From positions 124,001-188,000 of the forward strand of contig MU270023.1 in the NCBI GenBank assembly GCA_021432635.1: DNA of 64,000 nucleotides, given 5' to 3'. The stretch is from Thozetella sp. PMI_491 (Eukaryota; Ascomycota; Sordariomycetes; Chaetosphaeriales; Chaetosphaeriaceae). Position numbers and translations under genes: made by a program. Position 1 is the stretch's first letter; every line of letters begins with the position of its first letter. This document shows positions 33,629-44,666 of the stretch, piece after piece. The notes beneath the pieces are model-generated. The model was not told the origin of the DNA. It did no database searches and worked only from the letters and a program-made list of their open reading frames with translations.

Positions 33629-35504
33629 TCAAAGGGATGCAAATCGAGTATGCTTCGGCGGCGCAAGATGGAGGCCGAGGCCCCTTGAACCAAGCTGAAG
33701 GTCCGACTCGCCAGCAAGCTGAGGAGCACTACACCGCTTGAGCAGTGCATCCTTGAGTCCAGCAATAATAAACTCAAACGTATTAGAGTCCGTGAGCTCT
33801 CCGGCGTGAATATACACTTGGCGTTGCGTTCTGTTATGTGTAGTGAACATGTGCACGACGTGCTTGACCGCCTCGTGGCGGTTCCCGTCAGCTCGGAAGT
33901 CTGGAAAGTGCGTCGACAAGGGGGTAGTGGAGAGTTCCTCCTTAAACCTGTTGAGGTTTGCGAGGAGCAACAGGACGGGCGTGTGACTGAAGAGGCTCGA
34001 GTTGATGTAGCTGTCGAATAGAAGTATCATCTCTTGGAGGTGGCTCGTGCCATCGCCACCGGGAGTGGGGCGGTTGTAATCCGCGAGGTCGACGATAAAT
34101 AGCATGCCTGGAAAGTCTTGGAACAGATCTAGGTGCTTGCGGTTTCGTCTCTCGCAGTTCAGGAAGTTGATGCTTAAGCCGTCCGCGTGGAACGATCCTA
34201 GGTGGAAAGCGCGCTCTCTTGCGACCGCAAACCGGTGGCAGTCGCGTATCGTTGGTCGGTATCCCTGCTTGAAGGCTCGTTCTGCTGCTTGCACGATACT
34301 GTGGCAGTATTAGCAAGTCTTTGGGCACGTTGTTCTGGGGGGAAATTTACAGATCGCCGTAGCCTTCGCATCTCCCGAGCTCCGCGTCGACGCAGGCTCT
34401 TCGAACCACCGGGTTCGACCATAACGATTTTAGGTAATCAACAAGGCGCCCATCGAAGGCGGATCCCTTCGCTTCTCCGCACGCGTTATACACCTCCAAA
34501 GCCACGGCTCTGACGCTCTCGTCTAGATCCGAGTGGTCGTCAAGTGCCAGCGTGCTCATGAGCCTCCTAACACGTCCTATAATGTGCTGACGGATTATAG
34601 TTCTCGTTTGAGGATCGGACTCCGTCTCTTCGTTTGGTATCCGGGCGATAAACTGTTCCAGGATCATCATTTGCATCTCGCTTGATCCACACACCGGCAG
34701 CATGCAGGAAGTACACTGCCTCCGTGCGTCCGATTGGAGTAGTTCGTCGATGACAGCGGATCGTCGGCTCGCTTCGGCTAGCGCTTGCCGATGTTCGATA
34801 CAACGGGGTGTGACGACCCAAACGGGCTGGATGTAGCAAAGCCCTTCCACGATGCCGGCCTTCCTAAACAGAGATAGCCCCATCTGTCGGCTGCCCATCA
34901 GCAGTTCCCGTGCTCCATCCTTGCACTTGTTGACCCGACCGATGAGTGTGCGGGGTATGGATCGTAAGGATGGACTGTGCTTTTTGGGCGGCAGTTTGCT
35001 GTGGAGGGTTAGTAGTGGCCATGTCGTGCGCCCAGAGCAAAGTCCCTACCAGTCGCAAGCCTCGATACATCGATTGAGGTCTTTCCTCAAGAGATCGAGG
35101 TCGTTGTCCACGTCAACCTCTGTTGCCATCAGGTCGTCCTCATCCTGGAGCGGCTCTTTGTCCATGAAGCTGAAGTAAGACTCGCCATCATTGCCCATTA
35201 CAGCCGCTCGCGCAAGTGCAAGTAATCTCTCGGAGAGAAGCTGACACCATGCCATGCACCCCTTCAAGTCAAACTGCACTGCCTCGAAGTGCTGTACACA
35301 AGGATGCTCCAGCGCCTCGCGAAGCTGCATAAGGGGGCCCTTGACGCTCGCGAACTTGGTCGCAATGGCGAGCAGGAAGGGCGTCGCGTCGGTGTGCCCG
35401 AAAACGAGAGCCGTCAACGACCCGAGAGCGGCATCAAGCTTGTTCATGCTCTGCCGAACAAGCTCGGTCGACTCCGTGATGGCCTTAGCCACCTCGTCCG
35501 CCAT
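33629..35504 (-). CDS. Divergent G-protein-alpha-like protein with long fungal N-terminal extension
   Basis: Exons 35504-35050, 34998-34351 and 34298-33629 give 590 aa. Residues 1-150 are a helical region of the kind found at the N-terminus of fungal signalling proteins. From about residue 230 the protein follows the G-alpha layout: RRSAVIDELLQSD (alphaN-like), a P-loop position CGSSEMQMMILEQF, a helical domain with LVDYLKSLWSNPVVRRAC and QGYRPTIRDC, a switch II position NCERRNRKHLDLF, then MLFIVDLADYNRP, EMILLFDSYINSSLFSHTPV, LLANLNRF and TDSNTFEFIIAGLKDAL. Compared with G-alpha (GAGESGKST, DVGGQ, NKKD, TCAT), every nucleotide-binding motif is altered: no Lys/Ser in the P-loop, no GGQ, ANLNR for NKKD. 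So it is probably a pseudo-GTPase. There is no N-terminal myristoylation glycine. Both introns splice in frame and the gene is otherwise intact. Confidence 0.75.
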
Positions 35505-36557
35505 GTTGACAAACGTGGACGGAAGAGTCAGTCGGCTCCTCCCGAGCTAGATGGACTAAAGTTGCCTGATCTCGGGAGGGGGCGGGCTTGCTATTTAAAA
35601 CGAAGGGCCCCCTGGAGGGAGCGGGAAGGGCGGGATCCGTCGGTGTGGCCGCCACGTGCAACCCATGTTAAGGATCCTAGTTCGCACCGTAGCCGTGGGG
35701 CGGACCTGCAACAACCCATGTCGTTGGGCCCCGGAGGAACACGACAGGTCTCCCCGATTGGAGCGCGCGTTAGCCTGACCGCCAGATGGCAGAGGGGCAA
35801 GACGCGACGGGCATCCGGCCCCAGCCACTTGCAGGCCAGGTTCGCAACTATTTGCAAAAAAATATGCAACACAAGGGAGGCGAAGCTTACGGGGGACGGT
35901 CACCCAGCGCACTTGCTGGCTTTACGAAACCGGAGTGTACAGGCCAAGCCGCTCCACAGCGCGGGCGAGATCGTGCTTGGTTTAGCGCACTGTTTCAACT
36001 GTCAGCGTGGTGTGGAATATCACCCCTTCACATGTAGGTACAGTACTCTGACCTTTGTAGTACGCTATACCCATTGGTGGAGGATCTTCTTTCCAGCACC
36101 TCTTTCCCCATTCAGCAAATCTTTAAACGCATCGCATATGCAAAGCAAGATTCGATTCGGCATTTGGGACGAGAAAGAACGGGCAGAGACGTATTTCTCA
36201 ATCCGCGATGTGTGTTGTCCGGCCGATTGTGACTAGCGTAGTTTTGAAGATATAGTTATTGACCATGTCATTTGTAGTTTTGAGCCCAGAAGCCTCTGCA
36301 AGCGAACATCCTCGACCGGGTTTTGCGCCGTCGGGAGATCCCGCTTACTCCTGTGTAGTATCTCAACTGCGCGGGGAGAAAGTCACATGATTCCTTCGAC
36401 GACGTTTCGAAGTCCTGCCAAGGACGAACCAACATGACTGCGGCACAGCACGCGGCTGCGGGGATTCGCATCTGTCCGAACCTCTGCTCTCTGCTGGATA
36501 CCATTACGCCCGGCTGATTAGGTGCCAACTGGCTGTCTAGTCCATGACACTGTCATA
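35505..36557. other. Intergenic between divergent genes
   Basis: A GC-rich block (about 35560-35800) gives long but composition-driven frames on both strands. A 315-codon plus-strand frame (35289-36236) overlaps the G-alpha-like exon antisense and has a protein-unlike composition. No gene called. Confidence 0.4.
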
Positions 36558-37949
36558 ATGCGCATCATGTTGAGATTCTCGGCAGCAACCGTATTCGCGA
36601 TCCTATCTCTCTTTACCGTCACTCCAGCGTATCGATCGCCACGCTTAGCGCCCGACTGGAAACCCGGTGATCCATGCCCAGTCGAAATTCGCACGTCGGT
36701 TCCTTCTTATTCTTCTTTCTATCTTGATTCGGAGTCGAAGCGTAGGACGAGCTTCGGAACCATGTCCAGCGTGCATGCAGCCCTGTCGACGTGCCCCAAC
36801 ATCACCACCCTGGCTCTCTGGGTAGGCTTGGTAGGATGCAGTGGCTGGCCTGATCGCCGCAACTTTCCCTTCGACCTAGCCGGCAGAGATACCTACCTTC
36901 CTGCGCTCGAACATCTCTCGCTCGAGGGCTATTGGTTCGACCAGAGCGGCTGGGACATAGTGAAACCACCCAATAATTCTTCCCCCGCCGACCGGGGCCT
37001 CGGATATTGGATCCTGGATGGAGGGGCCTGGAAATGGTGGAAATGGCGACAGCTGCCCGCCGAACAGCAGTCCAAGACGAACCTCGATCTATGGCTGGAT
37101 GCTATGGACTTCTCCAAGGTCCACATGTTGTCTATCAACGGCACATCAGCAATGTCGGAGAACGTAGTCAGGCGGTTACCGCCTAGAGTTCCTAGCCTAC
37201 GTTCCCTGAAAGTGGACGGTTCCTCCGCACGAGATTTCATCCTAGGCCTCCAGCCGAACTCTCTTATGCATCTCACCTGGCACCACCCTGGCACGTATGC
37301 GTGCGAGGGCGAGGCTCAGACCTCCTTCGACTCAGTGCTGCAGCACCACGGGGAGTCGCTCCGCACCCTGGAATGGCACACCCCGGAGCTGGCGCAAGGG
37401 GACAAGGGGCCTAAATTACGCGAGGATCAATTGCGTCAAATCGGCGCCTTAGCCCCGAATTTGACATCGCTCACTCTCGATATCAGTCGCAACGGCACTT
37501 GGCCCTGGGAGTATCTACGGGCTTTGGCGTCGGGAATTCCAACCGTGACGCATCTGACATTGTACTTCGCCTTGGGCAGTCAGAGCTGCAGTTCAGGACA
37601 ATATGTGCAGCCATTGCTCAATGCAAGTAGTGCGATGGAGCTGTCTAAATATTTAGAAGCAGAAAAGGCCGGCGAGAAGTTCAAACATATCAGGTTCAAG
37701 GCGGGAGAGTCCGGCCAAAGGCGCATTGGACCACTTGCGTCGATTTGCTGGCTGAGGGGCAAAAGCACGCAGTTTGATTGCAATTTGGATACGGAAAATG
37801 GGGAATACCGATGTCACGGATGGGGGACTGGGTTCCAGGGCGGGCGTGGGTGGATGCCCGAGAGTTCTGGTTCGGACCAAGCCGCCATGTCCGACCTGGT
37901 CGAAGAGGAGGCAGAGGTACGGCCCTCGGAGCAGGAATTGGATCTGTAA
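36558..37949 (+). CDS. Secreted leucine-rich-repeat-like protein, unknown function
   Basis: Intronless, 463 aa from the ATG at 36558, chosen because it opens a signal peptide (MRIMLRFSAATVFAILSLFT). The body shows irregular leucine-rich spacing: CPNITTLALWVGL, LPALEHLSLEGYWF, VPSLRSLKVDGSS, LRTLEWHTPEL, APNLTSLTLDISRNG, IPTVTHLTLYFALG. This is like the RNI/F-box-type LRR fold but with a secretion signal instead of an F-box. Several N-x-S/T sequons support passage through the secretory pathway. The C-terminus is acidic (DLVEEEAEVRPSEQELDL). No enzymatic motif. Fungal proteins of this design are usually annotated only as hypothetical. Confidence 0.72.
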   Translation: MRIMLRFSAATVFAILSLFTVTPAYRSPRLAPDWKPGDPCPVEIRTSVPSYSSFYLDSESKRRTSFGTMSSVHAALSTCPNITTLALWVGLVGCSGWPDRRNFPFDLAGRDTYLPALEHLSLEGYWFDQSGWDIVKPPNNSSPADRGLGYWILDGGAWKWWKWRQLPAEQQSKTNLDLWLDAMDFSKVHMLSINGTSAMSENVVRRLPPRVPSLRSLKVDGSSARDFILGLQPNSLMHLTWHHPGTYACEGEAQTSFDSVLQHHGESLRTLEWHTPELAQGDKGPKLREDQLRQIGALAPNLTSLTLDISRNGTWPWEYLRALASGIPTVTHLTLYFALGSQSCSSGQYVQPLLNASSAMELSKYLEAEKAGEKFKHIRFKAGESGQRRIGPLASICWLRGKSTQFDCNLDTENGEYRCHGWGTGFQGGRGWMPESSGSDQAAMSDLVEEEAEVRPSEQELDL

Positions 37950-39244
37950 TCATAGATAGGTATCCAGGTATTTTGAACCGCTTGAATGCAACAGGATCGA
38001 TTCATAAGCAGTCTCGGCCTGGTGTGCTACTAAATTTATCTACTCTGGAATCGCGAGGCCCGCGATATATATACACACCGAGGAGTAGTAGCGCTATAAT
38101 ACCCGCTCAACGTGCCTGACCAGAGAAGGGGCACGTCGGAGAGTAGATGTAGCCGTGTCCCCGAACCGCCAGGGTAACAACGCTAGGTCCTGTCAGGGGT
38201 CAGTCCGCCCTAAGAAAAGCGGGCACTCCGCAAGGCAACGCCTCGCTAAAGAATTTGCCTTGAGAGTTCTTTTCTACCCAGGACCGCGAGTAGATGGAGC
38301 AGTGCCTACTATATAATACAACGCCAAAGCACGGTGAGTGTGGACAACTGGAGGCTCGATCAAGTGGCGTTCGCCAACCCCTTGAGTGGCATGTCGCATG
38401 GTTCGATCGCAGGACGTGGATTTATGCACTTGTTCGTCAATCAGCCGAGTCTCCCGAGCGCAGGGTTCTGCTCGGCGACATGGAATAACGGGGCGAACCT
38501 ACAGGGGATCCTGGCGGCGGAAACGACGATCTTTGCCGTCTCATGTCCCGGACTAAGACTTGGCGGGGTTACTTAGCGGGCTTCGGAGCCCGAGACGTTC
38601 CAGCTCTTTGCGGGCACCATGGTTTGCAGCGTTTTAGGGAATTGCCTGTTGAGATGGCATACGGCGCCAAGGGGGTAGCCCAGCCCTGACGAGCTCCGCA
38701 TGTGAAGCTAGGGAGCAGGTCCAGGATGAGGCTCTGCGAGCCCCGAGTGGCTGCATCTGTCAACGAAGTAGATCAATTGTGATCATTACTGGATTTTCGC
38801 TGTGCTTAGAGATACCGGGTATGGTATCGACTGTGTGGATTGACGGGTTTTCTTCATTTTTTTCCGTGTGCACAACCCAACTTTTGAGGCTTGCTGAAGA
38901 TAAATTACTTTGCATATATATTATAATAGGAAGTAGTATTGAGATTAAGGGGTAAATTATAACTAACTCTTTACAGGTAAGAGTTATCTTTAAACGCTAC
39001 TATTCTTGATAATTTATAACCTGTATAAATATAGTTAAGTAGCAGTTTAGCCTTACCTTTTTACCCTATTTAAACTCCGCTTGGGGTAAGCTAATGTAAA
39101 AGTAGGGAATGGTAAATATGGAGCTATCAAACACTGCTCTTGAATCTAAAGTGCCTTTAACCGAGCTAGTCTAGTTTTATTGAGATGAAGACGCAGCTAT
39201 GCTATCACAGGTCGTAATGCTACGTGGAGACTAAGCCCTGTTGC
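37950..39244. other. Intergenic with AT-rich island
   Basis: No intact gene. About 38870-39140 is a sharply AT-rich, TA-rich island of the kind left by RIP on an old repeat; no ends or family can be recognised. A short frame at 38334-38576 is not recognised. Confidence 0.5.
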
Positions 39245-41006
39245 TTATGCCTTCCAGGCATTTCCCACAAAATCTTCAATATCGGCCCAGAGCACATCAG
39301 GCTGGTCGGTTGCGCTCCAGTGGCTCCCCTATAGTATCATAGCATCAGTAACATAATTTAGAGTCATGGTCAAAGGGGAATGCTTGCCTGGTCGTGTTGG
39401 TAGAAGTAGTTGAAAATGCTGGTGTACTTATCGAAGTACGACTTGGGAGGCTCGCCCACTTCGTTCGGAAACCAGGAGTATCCCAAAGGCTTGCCGCTCA
39501 AAGTCGGGCCGTCTGGTATCGAGTTTATCTCGGAGCCGTTGACTGCCTGTAAACGATCAGCTGCTGCTGCAACTCCCGCAGCGCACTATGTGCTATCGAG
39601 AAGTGGGAATAACTTCGCCGTACAGTTCTAAAAGCGGCGTACACCCAATATGAAGTAGGATAGGTTCTGGTGAACCAGTAGATTGAGACGTCGGTAAGGA
39701 TGACATCCAATGACAACGGCGCGTTTGGGTCTCCCCACAACACCATTCTCTCCCCGATCCTGGCTGCCATGTTAGTCACATATCGCCGTAGCCGCTTTCT
39801 TATTTCCCACTCAGAAGACAACCAGTCTTAACTCACCAAGTAAGCATTGAAATTGGGTTGCTTCCAATCGTGAGCCCAGCTGTGCTTGATCTATCGGCAT
39901 GCAGCAAAACATTGGCCTCGCCCCAGTGGTTGATCTCCGTCATGCGCTGCAAGGCATACATCTCTAGGTCAGTAGCCGGAAGATCCGTGGTAGGATCATA
40001 AGCAGGGTGACCCCACCAAAGCGTTACATGGGCAGCTATTGTTTCTCGTCAGCTCGCAATCGGTTTACCCATGGGTAGTGGACCATTCCCACTGAGACGG
40101 AGGTTTTACCTTTGCACTCGTTAAATTCTGTCAGCATATACTCGGAGATCATGGAGCCGACATCGTTTCCTTGGGCGATGTAGCCCGTCGTGCCGAAGCC
40201 GAGCGCTTTCATGAGCTCGTTAAAGATCCGTGCATTGTCTGTGGTGAAGAATTGCTTGGTCAGGGGAGGATGCGACGAGAATCCGGTGCCGATGAGAGAC
40301 GGCACGATGAGATGATAGGGCAGATCATCGGGTGTTACAGCGTATAGCTGTTGCACTTTCTGAAGAATCGGCATATAAATCATATATGAGTCTAGAAATT
40401 TTAAGTTAGTCTAGACTCCGAGCGCAGGTTTTCATTGCTAAAGAGATGTTATCTTCCGTTCTCCGCGAAACGCCTTACCTGGAAATCCGTGGCTCAGAAT
40501 GATCGGTATGGCGGATTTGTTAGGGGAGAAGAGCGCCGCAAAGTGGATCGAGTAACTCTCCCCATCACTGTCGTTGAGGCCCAATTTAAACTGTGGCACG
40601 CTGTTAAGGATAGCTTCTTGCTTGCGCCTGTCGGAATAACCATCAGTCAAGCGCTAGGGCAGATCTTAGGCTCGTGATGCGTGTACCAGTCATACTCATC
40701 CAGCCAGTAGCAAGTCGCATTTACCAGCCAATCCCGAGGTACGCCGTAGTCCCAGCCGACGTCGGAGTTCTCGTAGGTCAATGGAGGAGCGCGGAACAGT
40801 TCAAGGTAAGATTTCAAATTCTGGACATCATCTTCGGGAATATTGATTTGGAACTGGGAGAGAGATGCGTTGCAAGCGATGGAATAAGGTGGTGTCGAGA
40901 AGGTGAGGTTTGAATTGGTACTTGCATTGGCAGGGGTGGCCAGGGCAAGTGTCGAGAAAGATAGAGTTGACAAGGCAAGGGTTGACAAGATAAGCGATGA
41001 TGCCAT
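39245..41006 (-). CDS. Secreted epoxide hydrolase (N-terminal EHN type)
   Basis: Seven exons (41006-40687, 40627-40479, 40391-40110, 40035-39837, 39759-39624, 39546-39388, 39328-39245) give 442 aa. A signal peptide (MASSLILSTLALSTLSFSTL) is followed by the epoxide-hydrolase N-terminal domain (FQINIPEDDVQNLKSYLEL, YWLDEYDWRKQEAILNSVPQF). Next come the oxyanion HGFP motif, the nucleophile region QGNDVGSMISEY (Asp), STAGLTIGSNPISML, KPLGYSWFPNE, and the C-terminal catalytic His in GSHWSATDQPD. It should open epoxides to diols by the Asp-ester mechanism, outside the cell or in the secretory path. The last intron uses GC-AG ends (CAG/GCAAGC...CTATAG). The first intron (59 bp) removes a segment with a stop. 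The gene is complete and head to head with the Zn2Cys6 regulator. Confidence 0.82.
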
Positions 41007-41702
41007 GGTGTTCTATAACAGGTAGCTCAATCGAGTAACTTTGCTAGTACCTTAGATAGAAGCCTGAATGGATGTGCGAGAGAAAGAAAAGGAACGCGAG
41101 AGGTCTCGAAGATATACCCCGTCGAAAACTGGTGATCGATGATGTTGCATTATCGGCTTTGCTCTTCTTAAATAATCACTAAAGGAGCATGTTCATTACT
41201 CCTGTGCAGATCCATGTCAAAGATCGACTTGTTGACTGACTGCCGTCAACTTGTGCTGGACTTTCTCGGCCGGGAGACGTCAGGGTGATGTCCGTCCGAA
41301 GCCGAGACCGAGCTCCACCGCCAAAACTTTAACACTCGTACTCTGAGATACGGTTGACATCGCGTCCCAGCCTCGGTCTAGAATGGCGCCTTGAAGATAT
41401 ACTAAGTCTCTGGCTTGTGACTATGACGGTAGCCGATGCTATGCAATGTGGCCGTGCACCTCGGCCGGGCAAGGAGGCCGTATAAAGATGTTAAAGACTC
41501 CTTTTCTAACGTCGGTTTCGCATTTAAGAGGCCGCTCTCCGCCAATTATCTCAGGAACCGAAGCCGAGGTGGGTCGCATTCGGTACGAGCAGTCCAGGAC
41601 TTGGACATTTTTGGCCCAGCCAGCCCGATTTTCCGAGGAAATTACGCAAACCTATGTCCCTGCCTACTCCTATGCATCCTCATAGACTCGCCAGTAGCCA
41701 AA
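41007..41702. promoter_or_regulatory. Bidirectional upstream region, epoxide hydrolase / Zn2Cys6 regulator
   Basis: A 696-bp region shared by two divergent genes. It contains CGG/CCG triplets in several places (for example CTCGGCCGGG near 41266 and CCTCGGCCGGG near 41459), the half-sites Zn2Cys6 proteins favour. Control of the hydrolase by the neighbouring regulator is inference from layout only. Confidence 0.35.
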
Positions 41703-43158
41703 ATGCCGGCTCTAGGCTACAAGAAATCACGCACAGGATGCTTACGATGTAAACAGCGGCGGGTCAAAGTACAGATGAGCCCTCCCCACATCTTCCCGGG
41801 TTTATTCGTGACTAATCATCGCATAGTGCGATGAAAACCGCCCCTGCCGCGCCTGCGTTCGACACGGTGTTGCATGCACCCTCGTAGCGGTGTCTCCTGA
41901 TGCGGCTTTATCGCCTTCACGTACGTCGGCTCCGGGCGAAGAAGAGAAGTTGGTTTGTAAAGAGATTGTGGTCACAAGCGTAAGTTGTCGCCTGGTGTGG
42001 CAGTCTTTTCCAGTACTAATTGAGCCATTGCGCGCACAGGAGCCGTCGACCTGGACGCGTCCCGATGCAGCTTCGCAAACCAGCGCCTCGGCATCACCTC
42101 TAGTGATCGATGCGGCCCTGCGGGTCAGCAAGAGTCATCATATTGACCGGTCCTTAGATTTCGATCCGTTCCCCTATTTTGCGAGATCCACTGCCCCTCA
42201 GGCGGGACAGTCTGTCGATTCCGGCGATGACTTCTCCATGGTGGATCTAGAGCTGATGCATCACTGGTCAACGCATACCTGCTTGACGCTCCCAAGGTCC
42301 AACGACGTTAATAGCCTATGGCAGTTCCTGGTGCCTAGGATGGCATTCAAACACCGGTTCCTCATGAACCAGCTTCTCGCTCTCTCTGCTTTCCACCTCG
42401 CCTACCTTAATCCTGATCGAAGCGACATCTACTCATTGCAGGCATCGCGGCATCAAGATTGTGCTTTCCACCTGCTTAGGTTAAAGTTAGCTGAGATTTC
42501 GACCGAGAATTGCGACGCTCTCTTCGCCGCGTCTCTACTACTCCTGTTCGGGGGGTTCTCAGCGGCAATACACCGATCAGCCGGATTAGAACCAAGTGTG
42601 GATGCTATCTTGGACATATTTATGCTCAATAGAGGCATCAATGGCGTACTGAAGACGGCGGAGCCTACCATCGCAACAGGACCCTTACGTGATCTCTTTG
42701 GATTGCCGAAGCATCCTACCCCATCCCTACCTGCCAGTCTGCAGGCTCTCCTCGAGAAAGTCACTGCTCTCAGGCCACGCCTCATGGCTCGGAAAATGGA
42801 TGACCACGTCCGGTCGGTGGTAGACACTGAGATTATTAGTCTCATATCATGTATCCACAATGCCAGCGCGACCGCCGCGATACCTGAAGTGCGACTCGTC
42901 TCGATATGGCCCATTTATCTACACCAAGATTTCATCGATCTTCTCCGCCAGCGACATCCTGCTACGACCGCTCTGTTAGTCTACTTTTGTGTTGTTCTGT
43001 GCACTGCCGAATCGAAATTCTGGTATTTGAAGGGCTGGGGTCTTGGCGTTGCAACCTCCATCGCCACTACTATCGACTCTTCATGGAAAGATCTCATCGA
43101 GTGGCCCATGGGCTATATTGCGGCACAGGACGCGGCCAACCGGACTAGAAACAGCTAG
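41703..43158 (+). CDS. Zn2Cys6 transcription factor
   Basis: Exons 41703-41768, 41827-41979 and 42040-43158 give 445 aa. The binuclear zinc cluster spans intron 1: SRTGCLRCKQRRVK joins CDENRPCRACVRHGVAC, giving the spacing CxxCx6CxnCxxCx6C. Starting at residue 5, with Tyr-Lys-Lys-Ser-Arg before it, it resembles the sterol-uptake (Upc2-like) subgroup. The second intron (60 bp, GTAAGT...CACAG) is a multiple of three, so both spliced and retained forms stay open. The C-terminal half is the helical regulatory domain (LELMHHWSTHTCLTL, FHLAYLNPDRSDIYSLQASRHQ, WPIYLHQDFIDLLRQRHPAT, KDLIEWPMGYI). Divergent from the epoxide hydrolase gene, which is a plausible target. Confidence 0.85.
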
Positions 43159-43523
43159 CCAAGCTGCTAAATTGTCCAACAATCGACGTTAAGAGTAGTA
43201 TTATTTGTCTGCTTCAGCTAGAGAGATTAGAGTAGCTCCGAAGTCGAATAGTGGCAAATGCATTATGTTCACATTTACTTCCTTCCTTCTAGACCTTAAT
43301 TATATAAGTAGTAATAATCTAGCTAGGCAAGAGGAGATAAGACTTTTTATCTTAATACTATTAAAATAAAATGTAGTCTAGTCAGGGTTTAAATATATAC
43401 CTTTTAATAGACTTGTTATTTTATCTAACTGTTTATTTATATAAACCTAACTACTTTTAAATCTCTGATACTATTTAAAGCTAAGCCTAGTTATTTATCT
43501 AGTTATCTATAGAGGGCACGGCA
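43159..43523. repeat. AT-rich island (RIP-like relic)
   Basis: About 43250-43505 is dominated by TA, TTA and TAA with very few CpA/TpG, sharply unlike its flanks. Probably a mutated fragment of a repeat. Family and ends are not recognisable. Confidence 0.5.
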
Positions 43524-44163
43524 ATGGCAACACCTGTCACTCGGATGGTGGAGATATTTACAATAACAAAGGGCATCAAAATTATACTTTCGCCATTCAT
43601 TGGCCAGCTCGATAAAACGGAATTTGTGCCCATGGTAAATGCACATGGTGCCGGGAGGGGGAAGACATGGAATCTTTTTACCGAAGAGTATATGCCGCCC
43701 ACAGACTACCGCACGAGAAATTTCGCTAATACGCCTAGGCCGCCTTCTTTAGAACACTCGCCACTATCCCCCGATTTTTTCCGCGTCTTATCCGAGCTTC
43801 GTGTTATTTTCCAAGGCCAGAAGATGCTTGCAAATCGAGCAGACTATGGCCAAGCGATATTAATCCTTGCCGATTCAGCCGTGTACATTGCCCTGGCTGG
43901 GCTTCATATTGAGGCCGGTCTGGCACTCATTTTTTGGATACCTTGCCCCCGAGAGTGTTATCACCGACATAAAACGAGCTTCGCCTCATGCGCTACTCTT
44001 ATTGGACCATTGGGCAGTCTTGGCTGGTATTTTGGACAACACCTGTTGGTATTTCCGCGGCAAGGCCAAGGCGCTCGTGGATTATATTTATTGACTACCA
44101 ACTGCGAGACCAGGCGACTTTGCGGGAGTGGTTAATCTGGCCGAAGGGCAACGTCAAGATGTA
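43524..44163 (+). pseudogene. C-terminal relic of a fungal transcription factor
   Basis: Three frames in succession match the C-terminal half of a Zn2Cys6 regulator: VEIFTITKGIKIILSPFIGQ (frame of 43524), then GYLAPESVITDIKRASPHAL and LLLDHWAVLAGILDNTCWYF (frame of 43867, up to about 44090), then DYQLRDQATLREWLIWPKGN ending at TAG 44161-44163. The frame changes near a T6 run at about 43930 and again near 44090. The N-terminal half and zinc cluster are missing; the AT-rich island sits where they should be. It follows the intact regulator at 41703 in the same orientation, so it may be a decayed neighbour paralogue of the same broad family, but similarity between the two is too low to judge by eye. 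Confidence 0.6.
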
Positions 44164-44666
44164 GTAGCATTGTGGTATGCCAAGTTGCTAGAGTTACAAC
44201 TGCTACGCGTATCCTTGGACTACGCATGTAGATCTCTTGGGGGGATTATGTCAGAGCCGCCCTTTCCACCGTATTCCCGGTCACTCCTGTCTGAATGACC
44301 TAATGGTTATGCAGCCTTATTTGGCCAAAGCGTGGAGAGCACGGATAAGCCATGAAGATATAGGATGGAGCCGCCCTCAAGAACGACAAATGGCACCCAT
44401 CAAACTGCCCTGAATTTTTTTTAGGAAGACTCTGGACCTGTGATCCTTGCGTCGATCATGCAATGTGGTGCTGAGAAGCCAGGTAATGCAACAAGGGGCT
44501 CTGTTTCATGCTAGCATGCTTGATGACTGATTAGTGGGGCCCGCCCATCATTTGCTCGACTTCACATATTTAAGTACCAACTGACCATCACAAGGGCTGT
44601 TGGTCAAAAAACTGCATCGAACACCTACAATTTATTTCAGAGAGATCACTCCACCGAACAACCACC
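44164..44666. other. Intergenic; promoter of the EF-hand gene
   Basis: Contains ATATTTAAG about 100 bp before the EF-hand ATG and a pyrimidine-mixed leader. No other feature. Confidence 0.45.

Noticed and set aside
35289-36236. 315-codon plus-strand open frame
   Set aside because: It overlaps the G-alpha-like exon antisense, is rich in Arg/Pro/Gly from GC-rich DNA, and has no recognisable domain.
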